From Saccharomycopsis crataegensis (taxonomy: Eukaryota; Ascomycota; Saccharomycetes; Ascoideales; Saccharomycopsidaceae): a stretch of 64,000 bases of DNA. The notes under the pieces were generated by a model, which saw only the letters and a list, made by a program, of their open reading frames with translations, was not told the DNA's origin and did not search any database. The translations under genes were made by a program, and so were the position numbers. Position 1 is the stretch's first letter; the number at the start of each line of letters is the position of its first letter. The DNA lies in contig NW_027043829.1 in NCBI RefSeq assembly GCF_037102585.1, positions 2,790,001-2,854,000 on the forward strand, given 5' to 3'. Below, in pieces: positions 1 through 9,000 of the stretch.

Positions 1-1641
1 TAAAGACAAAATTCAATATATTAATTAATTATATAACTATATATCTCATAAACTACCTAATGTAGTTTGAAAATTAAAGTGTTAAGGGAAAACCATTAAT
101 GGTGAAAAACCCTATTATTGTGAAAAAATGTTTTTATGCGTTTTTAAGGTTTTTAATTGTTGTTTTTTTTTTTTTGATTTTATTTTTTTTTTATTTTATT
201 TTCTTGTTTTTCCCCACCTATTTTTTCTTCTCCGCTTAAAAGATATTGCTTTCAAGCAAGAAGATCATTGAATCAACGGCCATATGACAATTGAAATGCC
301 TTTTGGATTTCAATCTTGATAATTTTCGTTGGAAACCTAGATATCTATCGATCGTTCTGGTTTCGTTCATGTTGGTGGCAGGGGTAATGATTGTTTGCCA
401 GGTTAATGGGATATTCAAGTCAATTTTTTTCCAAAGTTTCTGGGCCAATGGACATTCAATAAGATGGTGCTTCATGATTTCAAATTGGATTTCCTTTGGG
501 GCATATTGGGGTTCATCATATCTGGTTAATTTTTTGCTGCAATAGTCACAATGATTATTTACGTAATTGTGATTTTCAATGCCCAAATGAAAGATGTGAA
601 TATTTTGATATTTCCCCGGGAAATGTTGGTTGAATTTTTTGAGGTTATGCCAAAAGTTATCAACTTGTTTCTGATTCAGCCCAGTAATGTCCATGAGTGT
701 TTTTGACATCTTGTTCACATCTTGTTTTTCCCGTTGTTTTTTACTTCCTTTAGTGTGGTCAAAATCCTTATTTCTAATTGGAATGTGTTGTTGATATTTT
801 TCAGGAATCCCTTTTTCAATTGAATTTTTCAAATCTTCAATTCCAATCTTCATTGGCTTCACCCTGATTGTACGTTTCTTTATACCAAGAACTTTTCTGA
901 AATCTCAGTACGCTGTCCTTTCAGCATCTGAGAATGTGCTGCTATTCATAACTTCTAAGGAAATTGAATCATTGGTATTCTCAATGTCATCCGCTAGTTC
1001 AAGTAATACCACCCACCAATAATGAGTTTTGATATAATCTTCCTTTGGTGATTTTGTTGGTGATGTTTTTTGAATGATGTTGTTGATACTTGATTGAATT
1101 TTGAAACGTAATATCTGGTTATATTTAGTGTGACTATCCAAAAACAAATCCTGGAAAATTTTGGCTCTTCGGTGTTGGAGTTGAGACTTTAAATCAATCA
1201 TTGAGAAACCGCCTTTGTTGTTGTGTGTCTTGAGTGTATCCAAAGAAATAGGTGTATCTTGCTTGACCAATAACTTAATCGATGTGTCAATTTGATTCAA
1301 CTGATTGGGTAACAAAGGTTGGTGTAGTTCTTTGTAATAGAACTTGGATGCAATAGATGTGTTGAATGCTTCTATTTTTGATTGAATCAGCAAGCTGGTC
1401 ATGTTTGATAACTTGTACTTGATATGGAGGTCACGCTGCAATGTTTCCGGCCAAAATGTCACTGATGGTCCAATAGTTATCCCCAAATATGTCAATTGAA
1501 AGTTTTCATCAGCAATCTCAAATGGGAATGGTGTCAAAAATGGATAATTATCAGTTGGTATGATTAGTTGGGATTTCTTTTCATTGAGTTTGCTGCCACT
1601 GAATTTTTCAAATAGTCTAATACATTTCATTGTTTTGGAAA
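1..1641 (-). mobile_element. LINE A copy 1, 5'-truncated (Zorro-like L1-clade non-LTR retrotransposon)
   Basis: This is the 3' part of a LINE A element on the minus strand. The window opens inside its 3' end (TAAAGACAAAATTC, just inside the poly(A) tail), then comes an approximately 235-bp 3' UTR and the C-terminal part of ORF2. Similarity to the long LINE A copies at 17944 and 55398 ends at about 1641, inside the region after the reverse transcriptase core, so the copy is 5'-truncated as is usual for target-primed insertion. The 3' UTR holds the palindrome ACCATTAATGGT seen in the other LINE A copies. Confidence 0.9.
236..1641 (-). pseudogene. LINE A ORF2 C-terminal fragment, with a premature stop
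   Basis: This encodes roughly the last 465 residues of the LINE A ORF2 protein (reverse transcriptase thumb/connection and C-terminal region). The C-terminal zinc-binding pattern is visible as CDYC followed by HHLIEC, as in L1-type ORF2 proteins. Compared with the 18190-21606 copy, the tryptophan codon of YWDF reads TGA at about 903-905, so the frame is split in two, and there are a few amino-acid changes. With no endonuclease or RT active site it is a dead fragment. Confidence 0.88.
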
Positions 1642-1648
1642 AATGCTA

Positions 1649-1732
1649 TTTTTTTTTTTTTTAAAGACAAAATTCAATATATTAATTAATTAAATAACTA
1701 TATATCTCATAAACTACTTAATGTAGTTTGAA
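1649..1732 (-). mobile_element. LINE A 3' end stub (about 70 bp plus tail)
   Basis: A poly(T) run (the minus-strand poly(A) tail) is followed by TAAAGACAAAATTC and about 70 bp of the LINE A 3' UTR, ending at TAGTTTGAA. It sits directly beyond the 5' end of LINE A copy 1. It is an extremely 5'-truncated, separate insertion. Confidence 0.85.
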
Positions 1733-1737
1733 GTTTA

Positions 1738-1756
1738 TTTTTTTTTAAAGACAAAA
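1738..1756 (-). mobile_element. LINE A micro-stub (about 11 bp plus tail) with GTTTA duplication
   Basis: A T-run is followed only by AAAGACAAAA, the very 3' end of LINE A. GTTTA occurs immediately before it (1733-1737) and immediately after it (1757-1761), as expected for a target-site duplication. This is one of the shortest LINE insertions that could be recognised by eye; the poly(T), terminal motif and flanking repeat together support it. Confidence 0.7.
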
Positions 1757-1806
1757 GTTTAACCTGTGACTAACTACATCTACTTTAGTCGCATCGTAAT
1801 ATAACA
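1757..1806 (-). mobile_element. Fragment of LTR family X next to tRNA-Arg(ACG)
   Basis: On the minus strand this reads TGTTATATTACGATGCGACT and continues in close similarity to the start of the sequence at 17640. The TGTTATATTA start resembles the Ty3-like LTRs of this window, but the rest differs, so it is treated as a separate old LTR family. It ends 9 bp before the tRNA-Arg(ACG) gene. Only about 50 bp remain. Confidence 0.6.
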
Positions 1807-1815
1807 TTGTATCTA

Positions 1816-1897
1816 TTCCTCATGGCCCAATGGTTAAGGCACTTGACTACGGTTAATGGGGATCAAGGGATTCCAGGTTCGAGTCCTGGTGGGGAAG
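1816..1897 (+). tRNA. tRNA-Arg(ACG) with a 9-nt intron
   Basis: The acceptor arms TTCCTCA and TGGGGAA pair, with discriminator G. The D arm (GCC/GGC), anticodon stem (CTTGA/TCAAG) and T arm (CCAGG TTCGAGT CCTGG) are all clear. The sequence is close to yeast tRNA-Arg(ACG). The anticodon loop is enlarged to 16 nt; placing a 9-nt intron (TTAATGGGG) one base after anticodon ACG gives a normal 73-nt body. A run of seven T follows as the Pol III terminator. Intron boundaries are inferred from the canonical position. Confidence 0.9.
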
Positions 1898-1946
1898 ATT
1901 TTTTTAATCATCGGTAGCTGATTAGTGTATTACCTTAAACAAAGAA

Positions 1947-1993
1947 TACTTAGTGGAACGATGTTTTTTACGACGAGAAAAAGGGCGGACACT
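1947..1993 (+). repeat. Short dispersed motif, second copy near tRNA-Phe
   Basis: The segment contains GTGGAACGATGTTTTTTACG, then an A-rich stretch and GGCGGACAC. A similar segment lies at 36484-36523 (GTGGAGCGATGTTTTTCCGA, then GCCGGACAC). Both occur a few hundred bases or less downstream of a tRNA gene, and both contain a T-run/A-run inverted repeat. It may be a remnant of an old LTR or another repeat; its nature is unknown. Confidence 0.45.
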
Positions 1994-1995
1994 TA

Positions 1996-2177
1996 CAGTG
2001 TTTTCATTTTTTATTCGTACCAACCACCGGAAATGTTCATACCAGTGGCAAAAAATAATTCATACCGACCCCCGGTATTTTTCGTACCACCACAGTGGGA
2101 TTTATTCAGACCATCTAAGAAAAATAGTTCATACTATTGCACTTCAATTATTCATACCAACAGAATATAAAATTCAT
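1996..2177 (+). repeat. Left terminal inverted repeat with TTCATACC iterons
   Basis: This 182-bp repeat pairs with 3670-3851 with only a few mismatches. It holds about seven direct iterations of TTC(A/G)TAC(C/T), for example TTCGTACCAA, TTCATACCAG, TTCATACCGA and TTCGTACCAC, spaced about 20-30 bp apart. Repeated sites inside long inverted repeats are typical of transposase-binding sites in IR/DR-type Tc1 elements; that role here is inference. Confidence 0.85.
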
Positions 2178-2445
2178 ACTAAATGCATAAAATTCTTATG
2201 CTTTCATTAATATTTTATCTTTGATATTATTAAACATGTTATAGGGGACCCGCACACCCAATAAAGCCCCTTTGCAATACTCATTTACCATTTCAAAGGC
2301 TCATAACCAAATTTTGGAGTGGTTTCGTCCTTCCTTAAAATTTTAAATTTTCATCAATTTGTTTTTGAGCCTTTTTGTGTCTTTATGTAATTTTTTTTAT
2401 AGTTTTTACTTTTTTTTTTTTGGTTTGTTTTCTAATTTTTTTTCT

Positions 2446-3373
2446 TCATCTTTGGTATTTGTTTTCAAAAGAGCTGCTGTTGTAAACAGAGATCAAATAT
2501 TTCATACCTTTGAGCTTCTCGTTATTTTCTATTTGCTGGATCACTGACTTTACAAAACTGTAGAAGTGATTAGCTGTAGTACCTTTACTCACTTTGTCAA
2601 TGGTCGTTTCTGAATCAAGTTTTCTCTTCTTATTGGATGTAGCCACTGGAGTTCTGACCTTTAATTCAATACAACCTTTGACAGAAATTGCCCCAATGAA
2701 CGAAATATTAAGCCCTCTGGTTACGGGAACAGTAAGAACTGCTTTTCCACCTACAGCAGACCATCCATACTCACGCCGCATACTGATATTGAAACCTGCT
2801 TCGTCGATGAAAATACAGTTTTGACTAAAGTCGAGCTTGTCTTTATACTTCTCTGCCCTCTCGAGTCACTGTAGCATCTTCCTTTATCAATTTTTGAAGG
2901 AATTCCTTATGCTCACCAGTAAGAAGGGGCTTACGACCTCTTTTCTTTGTTGGCTCCGAGATACCATTTAATTCATTAACAAGTATTTTGTTCCAATTTC
3001 TTTTCCATGTGTAAGCAGTTTGCAAAGGTATATCTTCTAATTTTGCAGCCTTGTAAGCTGACACGCCTTCTTCCATGACCAATTGCCAAAATCTTTGTTT
3101 GACAGCTTGATTAAAATACCGGTACGAACCTCTATATCTTCGTTCTTTCATTTCAATTTCCATCTCGGCATCTTCTTCTTCTTCGAAAATAGGATCAATT
3201 TCCATGATATCCATGATACCTGGTTTTTCAAAATGCTTATAGTCACTGTAACTAAAGCAAGCTTCAACTGGTGCTATTTCAGACTCTAAAGTCATTTCAC
3301 TGGGTTCAGCATAGAATCTATTACCTAGGCCATCAACATACCCATCAGTTAGTAGCTTGGCTTTCAAGTCCAT
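2446..3373 (-). pseudogene. Tc1/mariner-type transposase remnant
   Basis: The N-terminal part (start ATG at 3373) is acidic and is followed by a helix-turn-helix region (AYKAAKLEDIPLQTAYTWKR) and the motif KKRGRKPLLTGEHKEFLQ, common in IS630/pogo-like fungal transposases. The catalytic region begins in another frame with IFIDEAGFNISMRREYGWS, which carries the first catalytic aspartate of a DDE_3 domain. The frame shifts by one base near 2860, and comparison with family architecture suggests about 40-50 codons are missing between the HTH and the FIDEAGF motif. The frame then ends near 2446, before the second catalytic aspartate (the DNAPIH-like motif), so the protein cannot be active. Confidence 0.82.
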
Positions 3374-3669
3374 ACTTAGTTTTGATGGTAAAATCTTATG
3401 CTTTTTTTTGTAAGTAATCTGGTGATCATATAAAGACCGAATTGAATGTCAAAAGTGGGAATTCATCATCTTAAATGGAGAACAGCTCCTACCATACATT
3501 CGTTCCCATTTCTTGAAAACCGTAATCACGTGATATTATTGATATTATTATAGATATCCGGTTTTATAGAAAGTAGCACAGAATTATGGAAAAAATGAGT
3601 ATAATTTGTTTAAACTGAGTAGCTTAGAGGCTTATAGAGCCAGTCACATAAAAAAAGAAAGGAATTAAT

Positions 3670-3851
3670 ATGAATTTTATATACTGTTGGTATGAATAAT
3701 TGAAGTGCAATAGTATGAACTATTTTTCTTAGATGGTTTGAATAAATCCCGCTGCGGTGGTACGAAAAATACCGGGGGTCGGTATGAATTATTTTTTGCC
3801 ACTGGTATGAACATTTCCGGTGGTTGGTACGAATAAAAAATGAAAACACTG
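3670..3851 (-). repeat. Right terminal inverted repeat
   Basis: This is the inverted partner of 1996-2177, with the same TTCATACC-type iterons in the opposite orientation. The outer end is GAAAACACTG followed by the TA duplication. Confidence 0.85.
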
Positions 3852-3910
3852 TACTGGCATTGAAAAGTTATGCCAAATAGAGCACGAAATCTTTCTATAT
3901 GGCAAAAAAA

Positions 3911-3984
3911 CACCGAACCTGGGACTCGAACCCAGAATCTCCTGATTAGAAGTCAGACGCCCTAACCAATTAGGCTAGCCCGGC
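3911..3984 (-). tRNA. tRNA-Arg(UCU)
   Basis: On the minus strand the acceptor stem GCCGGGC pairs with GTTCGGT (with G-U pairs). The anticodon stem-loop is CTGA CTTCTAA TCAG with anticodon TCT, and the T arm is CTGGG TTCGAGT CCCAG. Discriminator G is followed by a T-run terminator. No intron is seen. Its 5' end at 3984 lies 13 bp from the edge of a Ty3-like LTR at 3998. Confidence 0.93.
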
Positions 3985-3997
3985 CAATCTTATTTTG

Positions 3998-4337
3998 TGT
4001 TACAATCAGTGTGCAAGGCCACACTAGATTCTTGAATCAAGTGGAGATTACAGGCAGTATTTTATATCCAAAGAGACTTGTCCTTTCTAAACTAAATCAA
4101 GGTCAAAACTAAAGGAATGTTGAATCCTTAAATAAATAAAATGATTGAAACTAATAATGGGGTGTTGGACCCGTTCTGGGAATAAAAGGCTAAACATAAG
4201 GCGATACGACAAGGATAAGAGATAAGCGGTGGGACATAAGGTGATACCTCGATGAGGTAATGCCGATCATGGGTTCCGTATGGTACCATACCGATGGTAA
4301 CCAGGACACAACCTAACCATGATCCCATAATATAACA
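3998..4337 (-). mobile_element. Solo Ty3-like LTR with TTTTG target duplication, upstream of tRNA-Arg(UCU)
   Basis: The 340-bp sequence has TGTTA...TAACA ends and is flanked by TTTTG at 3993-3997 and 4338-4342. The duplication lies 9-13 bp upstream of the tRNA 5' end. The half nearest the tRNA matches the older LTR type seen at 17056-17300, while the other half matches the 329-bp LTR of the whole element at 31143. It therefore looks chimeric. No internal region is present, so it is a fossil solo LTR. Confidence 0.88.
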
Positions 4338-4342
4338 TTTTG

Positions 4343-4389
4343 TGTTACAATCAGAGTGCAAGGGCACACTAGATTCTGGAATCAAGTGG
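4343..4389 (-). mobile_element. Partial older Ty3-like LTR
   Basis: Directly after the TTTTG duplication, TGTTACAATCAGAGTGCAAG begins a second LTR of the type seen at 17056-17300. Similarity stops after about 47 bp, at AGTGGA. Its position next to the younger solo LTR suggests that both used the same target base pairs. Confidence 0.75.
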
Positions 4390-4540
4390 ATATCCAGAAT
4401 TAAAAAAAAAAAAAATGTGAGAAAGTTATAGTATTATACTTATCTATTAGAAAGACCGGCATGAAATGCCCGGCTTGCAAGTTATTTAGAACCTCTGTGA
4501 CTCGTTAATATACAATTCATTCATTCACTCATATCCAGAA
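4390..4540. other. 131-bp segment flanked by a 10-bp direct repeat
   Basis: ATATCCAGAA occurs at about 4390-4399 and again at about 4531-4540. Between the copies lie a run of 13 A, a hairpin (CCGGCATGAAATGCCCGG) and a small TTCATTCATTCACTC repeat. The layout suggests an insertion with target duplication, but no family was recognised. The second copy lies just before the LINE C ORF1 start codon. Confidence 0.4.
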
Positions 4541-4543
4541 ACC

Positions 4544-5454
4544 ATGTCAAGTCCTGATAGTTATAAGAAACAAAGTATTAATCACTCAACTGATCCTACT
4601 TGTAATGGTTTAGTTGGGTAACATAGTAGTTAAAGTATATTAAAGAAGAATAAAAACTAAAAGGAATAGATGAAGTAAGCTTTTTATAGGTGAGAAAAGA
4701 AAGTAAGACTTACCTAAAAGGGAACTCAAAGGAAAATAAAAAGGTAGTCGGAGATAAGGAGGTTGTCCGAGATAAGGAAAGGAGTTAAATAAAGAAGAGA
4801 GAAGAAAAGATAAGAACAATAAAAAGAAAGAAAGAGAAAGAAAAGTAAGAAAGTGTCTAGATCATTACACTACTAATGATCCCCCAAAGTCCTTTACTAG
4901 AGATTCATCCCCCTCCGTGGCTGATAATGTCGATATGTCTTCTCAAGGCGACCATCAAGGTCGTGACAACAAAAACGCTGAAATTCATGAAAACAGCGTC
5001 GAAAAACCACCGGAAAATGACGAAGATGAATCTTTTGACGATGAAAGTTCCAATTATGGAAGCGATTATTCTTCAAATGATTCAAGGGATGAGGAAAACG
5101 CGGTAGAAAACCCAAATCTGCCCGCCGCAACCCAAATTTATTCTTCGATTGCTAATCAAATCGATCCTGCATTATTAGGTAATCAATCACCTAAGCACGC
5201 AACGGCCCCTCAACATGGAGAAGTTGAGGATGCGAACTTGAAACAAAAAAACACCAAAAAAAATGAAAAATCCACCATAAACTCCGAAAAAAACGTAGAA
5301 AACTCCACTGAAAACCAATCTGAAAAAAAACAAAAAACCCAAAAAACCCAAAACGCCTTTATTAGTTCCACCTCCGCCCGTTCCTTCGCCTCCGTTGTCG
5401 CTTCTACTCTTGCCCCAGAAGAAATGGAAAATTCTTCTACGACCACGGTCAACC
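4544..5454 (+). pseudogene. LINE C ORF1, N-terminal part only
   Basis: The ATG at 4544 begins MSSPDSYKKQSINHSTDPT. After an inserted LTR (4601-4869) the sequence resumes with TNDPPKSF and an acidic, Asn/Lys-rich stretch. STDPTNDPP is the same N-terminal signature as in ORF1 of LINE A and LINE B, and ARSFASVVAS resembles their SYAQIAS region, so this is ORF1 of a third, diverged LINE family. It is cut at 5454 by a Ty5-like LTR. The zinc knuckles and all of ORF2 are absent from the window. Confidence 0.75.
4601..4869. mobile_element. Solo LTR of family D in LINE C, CTACT duplication
   Basis: The 269-bp insertion has inverted ends TGTAATG and CATTACA and is flanked by CTACT at 4596-4600 and 4870-4874. 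It interrupts the conserved LINE ORF1 N-terminus exactly between DPT and NDPP. TG...CA ends with a 5-bp duplication define a solo LTR. It is purine-rich on the plus strand and matches no other LTR in the window. The strand of the parent element is unknown. Confidence 0.8.
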
Positions 5455-6034
5455 TGTTGTAGTTTTGTAACTCTAGTTACAAAAGACATTGATAACAATA
5501 ATATTCAATAATATTTATTCCCTTGTTATACTTGTTATACTTGTTTTACTTGTTAACTATCTAAATTATATAAAGGACAAACTCAGACTATGGGGGGCAT
5601 GGCCCATATTTATATTAATCTCAATGGGTTCTAGAAGGTTCCATAAGCTCTAGAATGTTCCATGGAATTCTAGAAGGTTCCATGAGTTCTAGAATGTTCC
5701 ATGGAATTCTAGAAGGTTCCATGAGTTCTAGAATGTTCCATGGAATTCTAGAAGGTTCCATGAGTTCTAGAATGTTCCATGGAATTCTAGAAGGTTCCAT
5801 GAGTTCTAGAATGTTCCATGGAATTCTAGAAGGTTCCATAAGTTCTAGAAGGTTCCATAAGCTCTAGAATGTTCCATGGAATTCTAGAAGGTTCCATAAG
5901 TTCTAGAAGGTTCCATAAGTTCTAGAAGGTTCCATAAGTTCTAGAAGGTTCCATGAGTTCTAGAAGGTTCCATAAGTTCTAGAAGGTTCCATGAACAATG
6001 ACTAACCACATAACTTTGGATTGCCAACTCAACA
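5455..6034 (-). repeat. 3' LTR of Ty5-like element 1, expanded (580 bp)
   Basis: The TGTTG...CAACA ends and the flanking parts match the 279-bp partner LTR at 10779-11057. The length difference comes from a tandem-repeat array in U3. TATA-like sequences (reading TATAAATATGG and TTTATATAATTT on the minus strand) lie downstream of the array. Confidence 0.9.
5629..5994 (-). repeat. LTR minisatellite made of heat-shock-element-like units (19 units)
   Basis: The array consists of 19-bp and 39-bp tandem units built on (T/C)TCTAGAA(G/T)GTTC. By eye there are 19 such units, 17 of which fit the yeast heat-shock element pattern TTCnnGAAnnTTC. The partner LTR holds only three. In element orientation the array sits upstream of the TATA-like sequences, where activator sites are expected. 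Binding by Hsf1 is inference. Confidence 0.8.
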
Positions 6035-6041
6035 CCCTCTC

Positions 6042-9000
6042 TCAATTCAAAGTCTCCATACCACAGAGCCTTCTCAACTCCAAGAATTGAGGGGCAGCAA
6101 GACCTTTTATAAACATATCAGCAATCATAACACCAGTGCTCAAGTACTCCAAATTGATAGAGCCAGATCCAATGTGGTCCCTGATAAAGTGAGTCCTGAT
6201 GTCAATGTGTTTGGTGCGATGATGGAAAGCTGGATGCTTTGCCATCTCAATACACCCTTGGTTATCATCAAACATCCTCACTGGACCAGTATTGATCCCA
6301 AATTCCTTGAACACTTGCATTAGCCATAATGCTTCCTTGACTCCTTCACTTAGTGACATGTATTCAGCCTCTGCCGTAGAAAGAGCAACAGTAGCTTGCT
6401 TCTTAGATCTCCATGTGATTGCACCATTGGCATATTTGAACACAAACCCAGTAGTAGACTTTCTGTCTGACTTATCTCCAGCCCAGTCAGCATCACAGTA
6501 TCCAAGAAGCTCACCGTTATCATTATTGCCAGCCTCATATCTTATTCCCAAATCTTTGGTTCCTTTCAAGTATCTTAAAACTCTCTTTGCTGCCTTATAA
6601 TGCACCTCCTTTGGTTCCTTGAGGTATCTGGATAGAACACCGACGATATAGCTGATATCGCTTCTAACAGTATTAGCAGCAAACAATAATTTTCCAACCA
6701 AAGATCTGTAAGCTGTGGCATCACAATCCTCAGCACTGTTGTCCACCAAGGTGAGCTCCTGACCAGCAATAGTAGGCGTCTTATCTGGGTTGCAATTCTC
6801 CATTCCAAATTCCTTTAACATAGAGCCAATATAGTCTTTCAAGCTCATGTTAATACCTCCATTATCTTGCGAGATATTGATACCCAAAAATTTCCTGACT
6901 ATTCCCAAGTCCTTCATCTTGAAGACATTCATCAATTCACTTTTCACTTTCCTGATGGCAAAATCTGAGGTACCAGCTATCAATAAATCATCAACGTAAA
7001 GCGCAACCATCACAAAAGACTTTTCGGATTTCCTTGAATATAGACAATATTCAGCACCGTTTCTGACAAAACCAAGCGACGACAAAACACTGTGGATTCT
7101 TTCATTCCACACCAAGGGAGCCTGTTTCAAACCATACAAGCTTTTCTTCAATCTCAAGACACTGGTTTCCCTTCCTTTAACCACATACCCTTCTGGTTGA
7201 GTCATGTATAATTCTTCCTGAAGAGATCCGTTGAGGAATGCAGTTTTCACATCCATCTGATGAACTGTCATTCCATTCTTAGCTGCAATACTCAACATCA
7301 ACCTGATAGATTCATAACGCACCACAGGTGAGAATGTCTCATTGTAGTCAATACCCTTCACCTGTGTGAATCCTCGAGCAACAAGTCTTCCCTTGAAGAC
7401 TCCGTTATCTTTCTTTGCAAAGACCCAACGACATGTAATTGGCTTTCTTCCTTTCGGCAACTCGACCAATTCATAAGTGGAATTCTCCTTGTGAGCCGCA
7501 ATTTCTTCGTCACAAGCGCACTTCCATTCTGCACTTTCGTTGCTCTTCATGGCTTCCTTATAATTTCCAGGAACATCACTTCCACCAGCCAAAGCAGCAG
7601 CTTCACCAGCCATAAAACAAGAGGCAACATAATTCACAGGTTTGTACTCTAACAACTTGCCTTCGGCATCATCATTCAGTTCTGATTCCTCATCACAATC
7701 ACTTGGCTGTTCAACATGTGGCTCAATTTCCGAAACCACCAAGTTGTCATTGCTACTACCATTAGGAACAAAAGAAGTAAGCTCTTTTGAGCTACTGTCG
7801 TTTCTGTATTTCTTCCTTTGTGGTTTCTCAATAGCAATTTCCCTCTCTGAATCTGAACTGAATGTATCAGATTCTTGTTCAACTTCTGCCAAGATCCCAA
7901 ATGGATTTCTTTTAATCAAACCTGTACTTTTCTTGGGTCTAGAACCCGATGATCTTTTCCTTTTTGTAGCAGTAACCAACTTGAACTCTTCTGAAACCAT
8001 CCTTGATGGGATTAACTCTCCAGTGGCATCCTCATCATCGTCTATGATTCTCATTTCCACGTCTTTGCTTGAGGAAACAGTGGACTCTCTTTCTGAATCA
8101 TCCAAATCGGAAACCATTCGTTCATCATCAACCGAGATCTCACTTGCAACATCCTCTAAGTCTGGATCACTTATAACAGGGCCTGGTGCAACGCCACCAG
8201 CAAAACCCATACCACCAGAGCTGCTTACCTTAGCAATCTCTCTATCCACATCAGTGACTCGCTTCACATGTTGAGTTGACAATCCAAAGTCATATATTGG
8301 GTTTTGTACAGATGGCTCAACGGTTAACACGGGTATCAATGTGTTGAATAGATCCTGGGTTCGAGTCTCGGATAAGACGGTTTATTTACCATGGCTGAGC
8401 AATATATAATCTGCATGTGATTATGACTCAGCCTAATAATTAGTCATTGTGCATATGATTAATCATCTAGAATGTTCTAGATGGATGTATGATTACAAAT
8501 CATATATATTGGTCTTATTATAAATATGGGGCCTCTCCCCATAGTTTGAGTTTATATTTTGTTATTTAAATAGTTAGTTAGTTAAGAAGAATAAGAATAA
8601 TAACAAGGATAGTTTGATAGTATTTGTTATTGGTAATGACTACTGTAACTAGGGTTACAAAACTTCAACATCACATCCTGATAGTAATATCTTGACTCAT
8701 CAAATCTGACCTGAGTCGCCACAATAATCTTGTTGGCAGCAGGATCAAAAATTCTGTACGCACAGTGATCTCTATCATACCCGAGCATCACTCCAACCTT
8801 GGCGGTAGCATCAAATTTTCCATTTCTCAAACTGTTTGGTATAACCACATATGCAAGGGAACCAAAGCAGCGAAGATGGTCAAGGCCCGGCTTGTATCCA
8901 TACCAACGACCATATGGTGTGTGGAAATTAATAACGCGGGATGGCGTCCTGTTAATCAAATAAACAGCCGTGCGGACACCTTCAGACCAAAACTGAACCG

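Larger units (their letters stand above)
1996..3851 (-). mobile_element. Decayed Tc1/mariner (IS630-type) DNA transposon with long inverted repeats
   Basis: The 1856-bp element begins CAGTGTTTTC, ends GAAAACACTG and is flanked by TA on both sides (1994-1995 and 3852-3853), which is the Tc1/mariner target duplication. It has 182-bp terminal inverted repeats and remnants of a single minus-strand transposase. It lies between two tRNA-Arg genes. The transposase is broken (frame change, internal loss and missing C-terminal part), so this copy is non-autonomous and fairly old, although its inverted repeats still match well. Confidence 0.88.

Noticed and set aside
4128-4385. Open frames of about 70-85 codons in the Ty3-like LTRs (also near 17424, 31263 and 35899)
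   Set aside because: They lie wholly within LTR sequence and recur only because the LTR is repeated.
5621-5867. Open frames on both strands of the LTR minisatellite, encoding repeats such as MEPSRIPWNILEL
   Set aside because: The 39-bp unit is a multiple of three without stops, so the frames are a by-product of the repeat. It lies in LTR U3 and has no start context.
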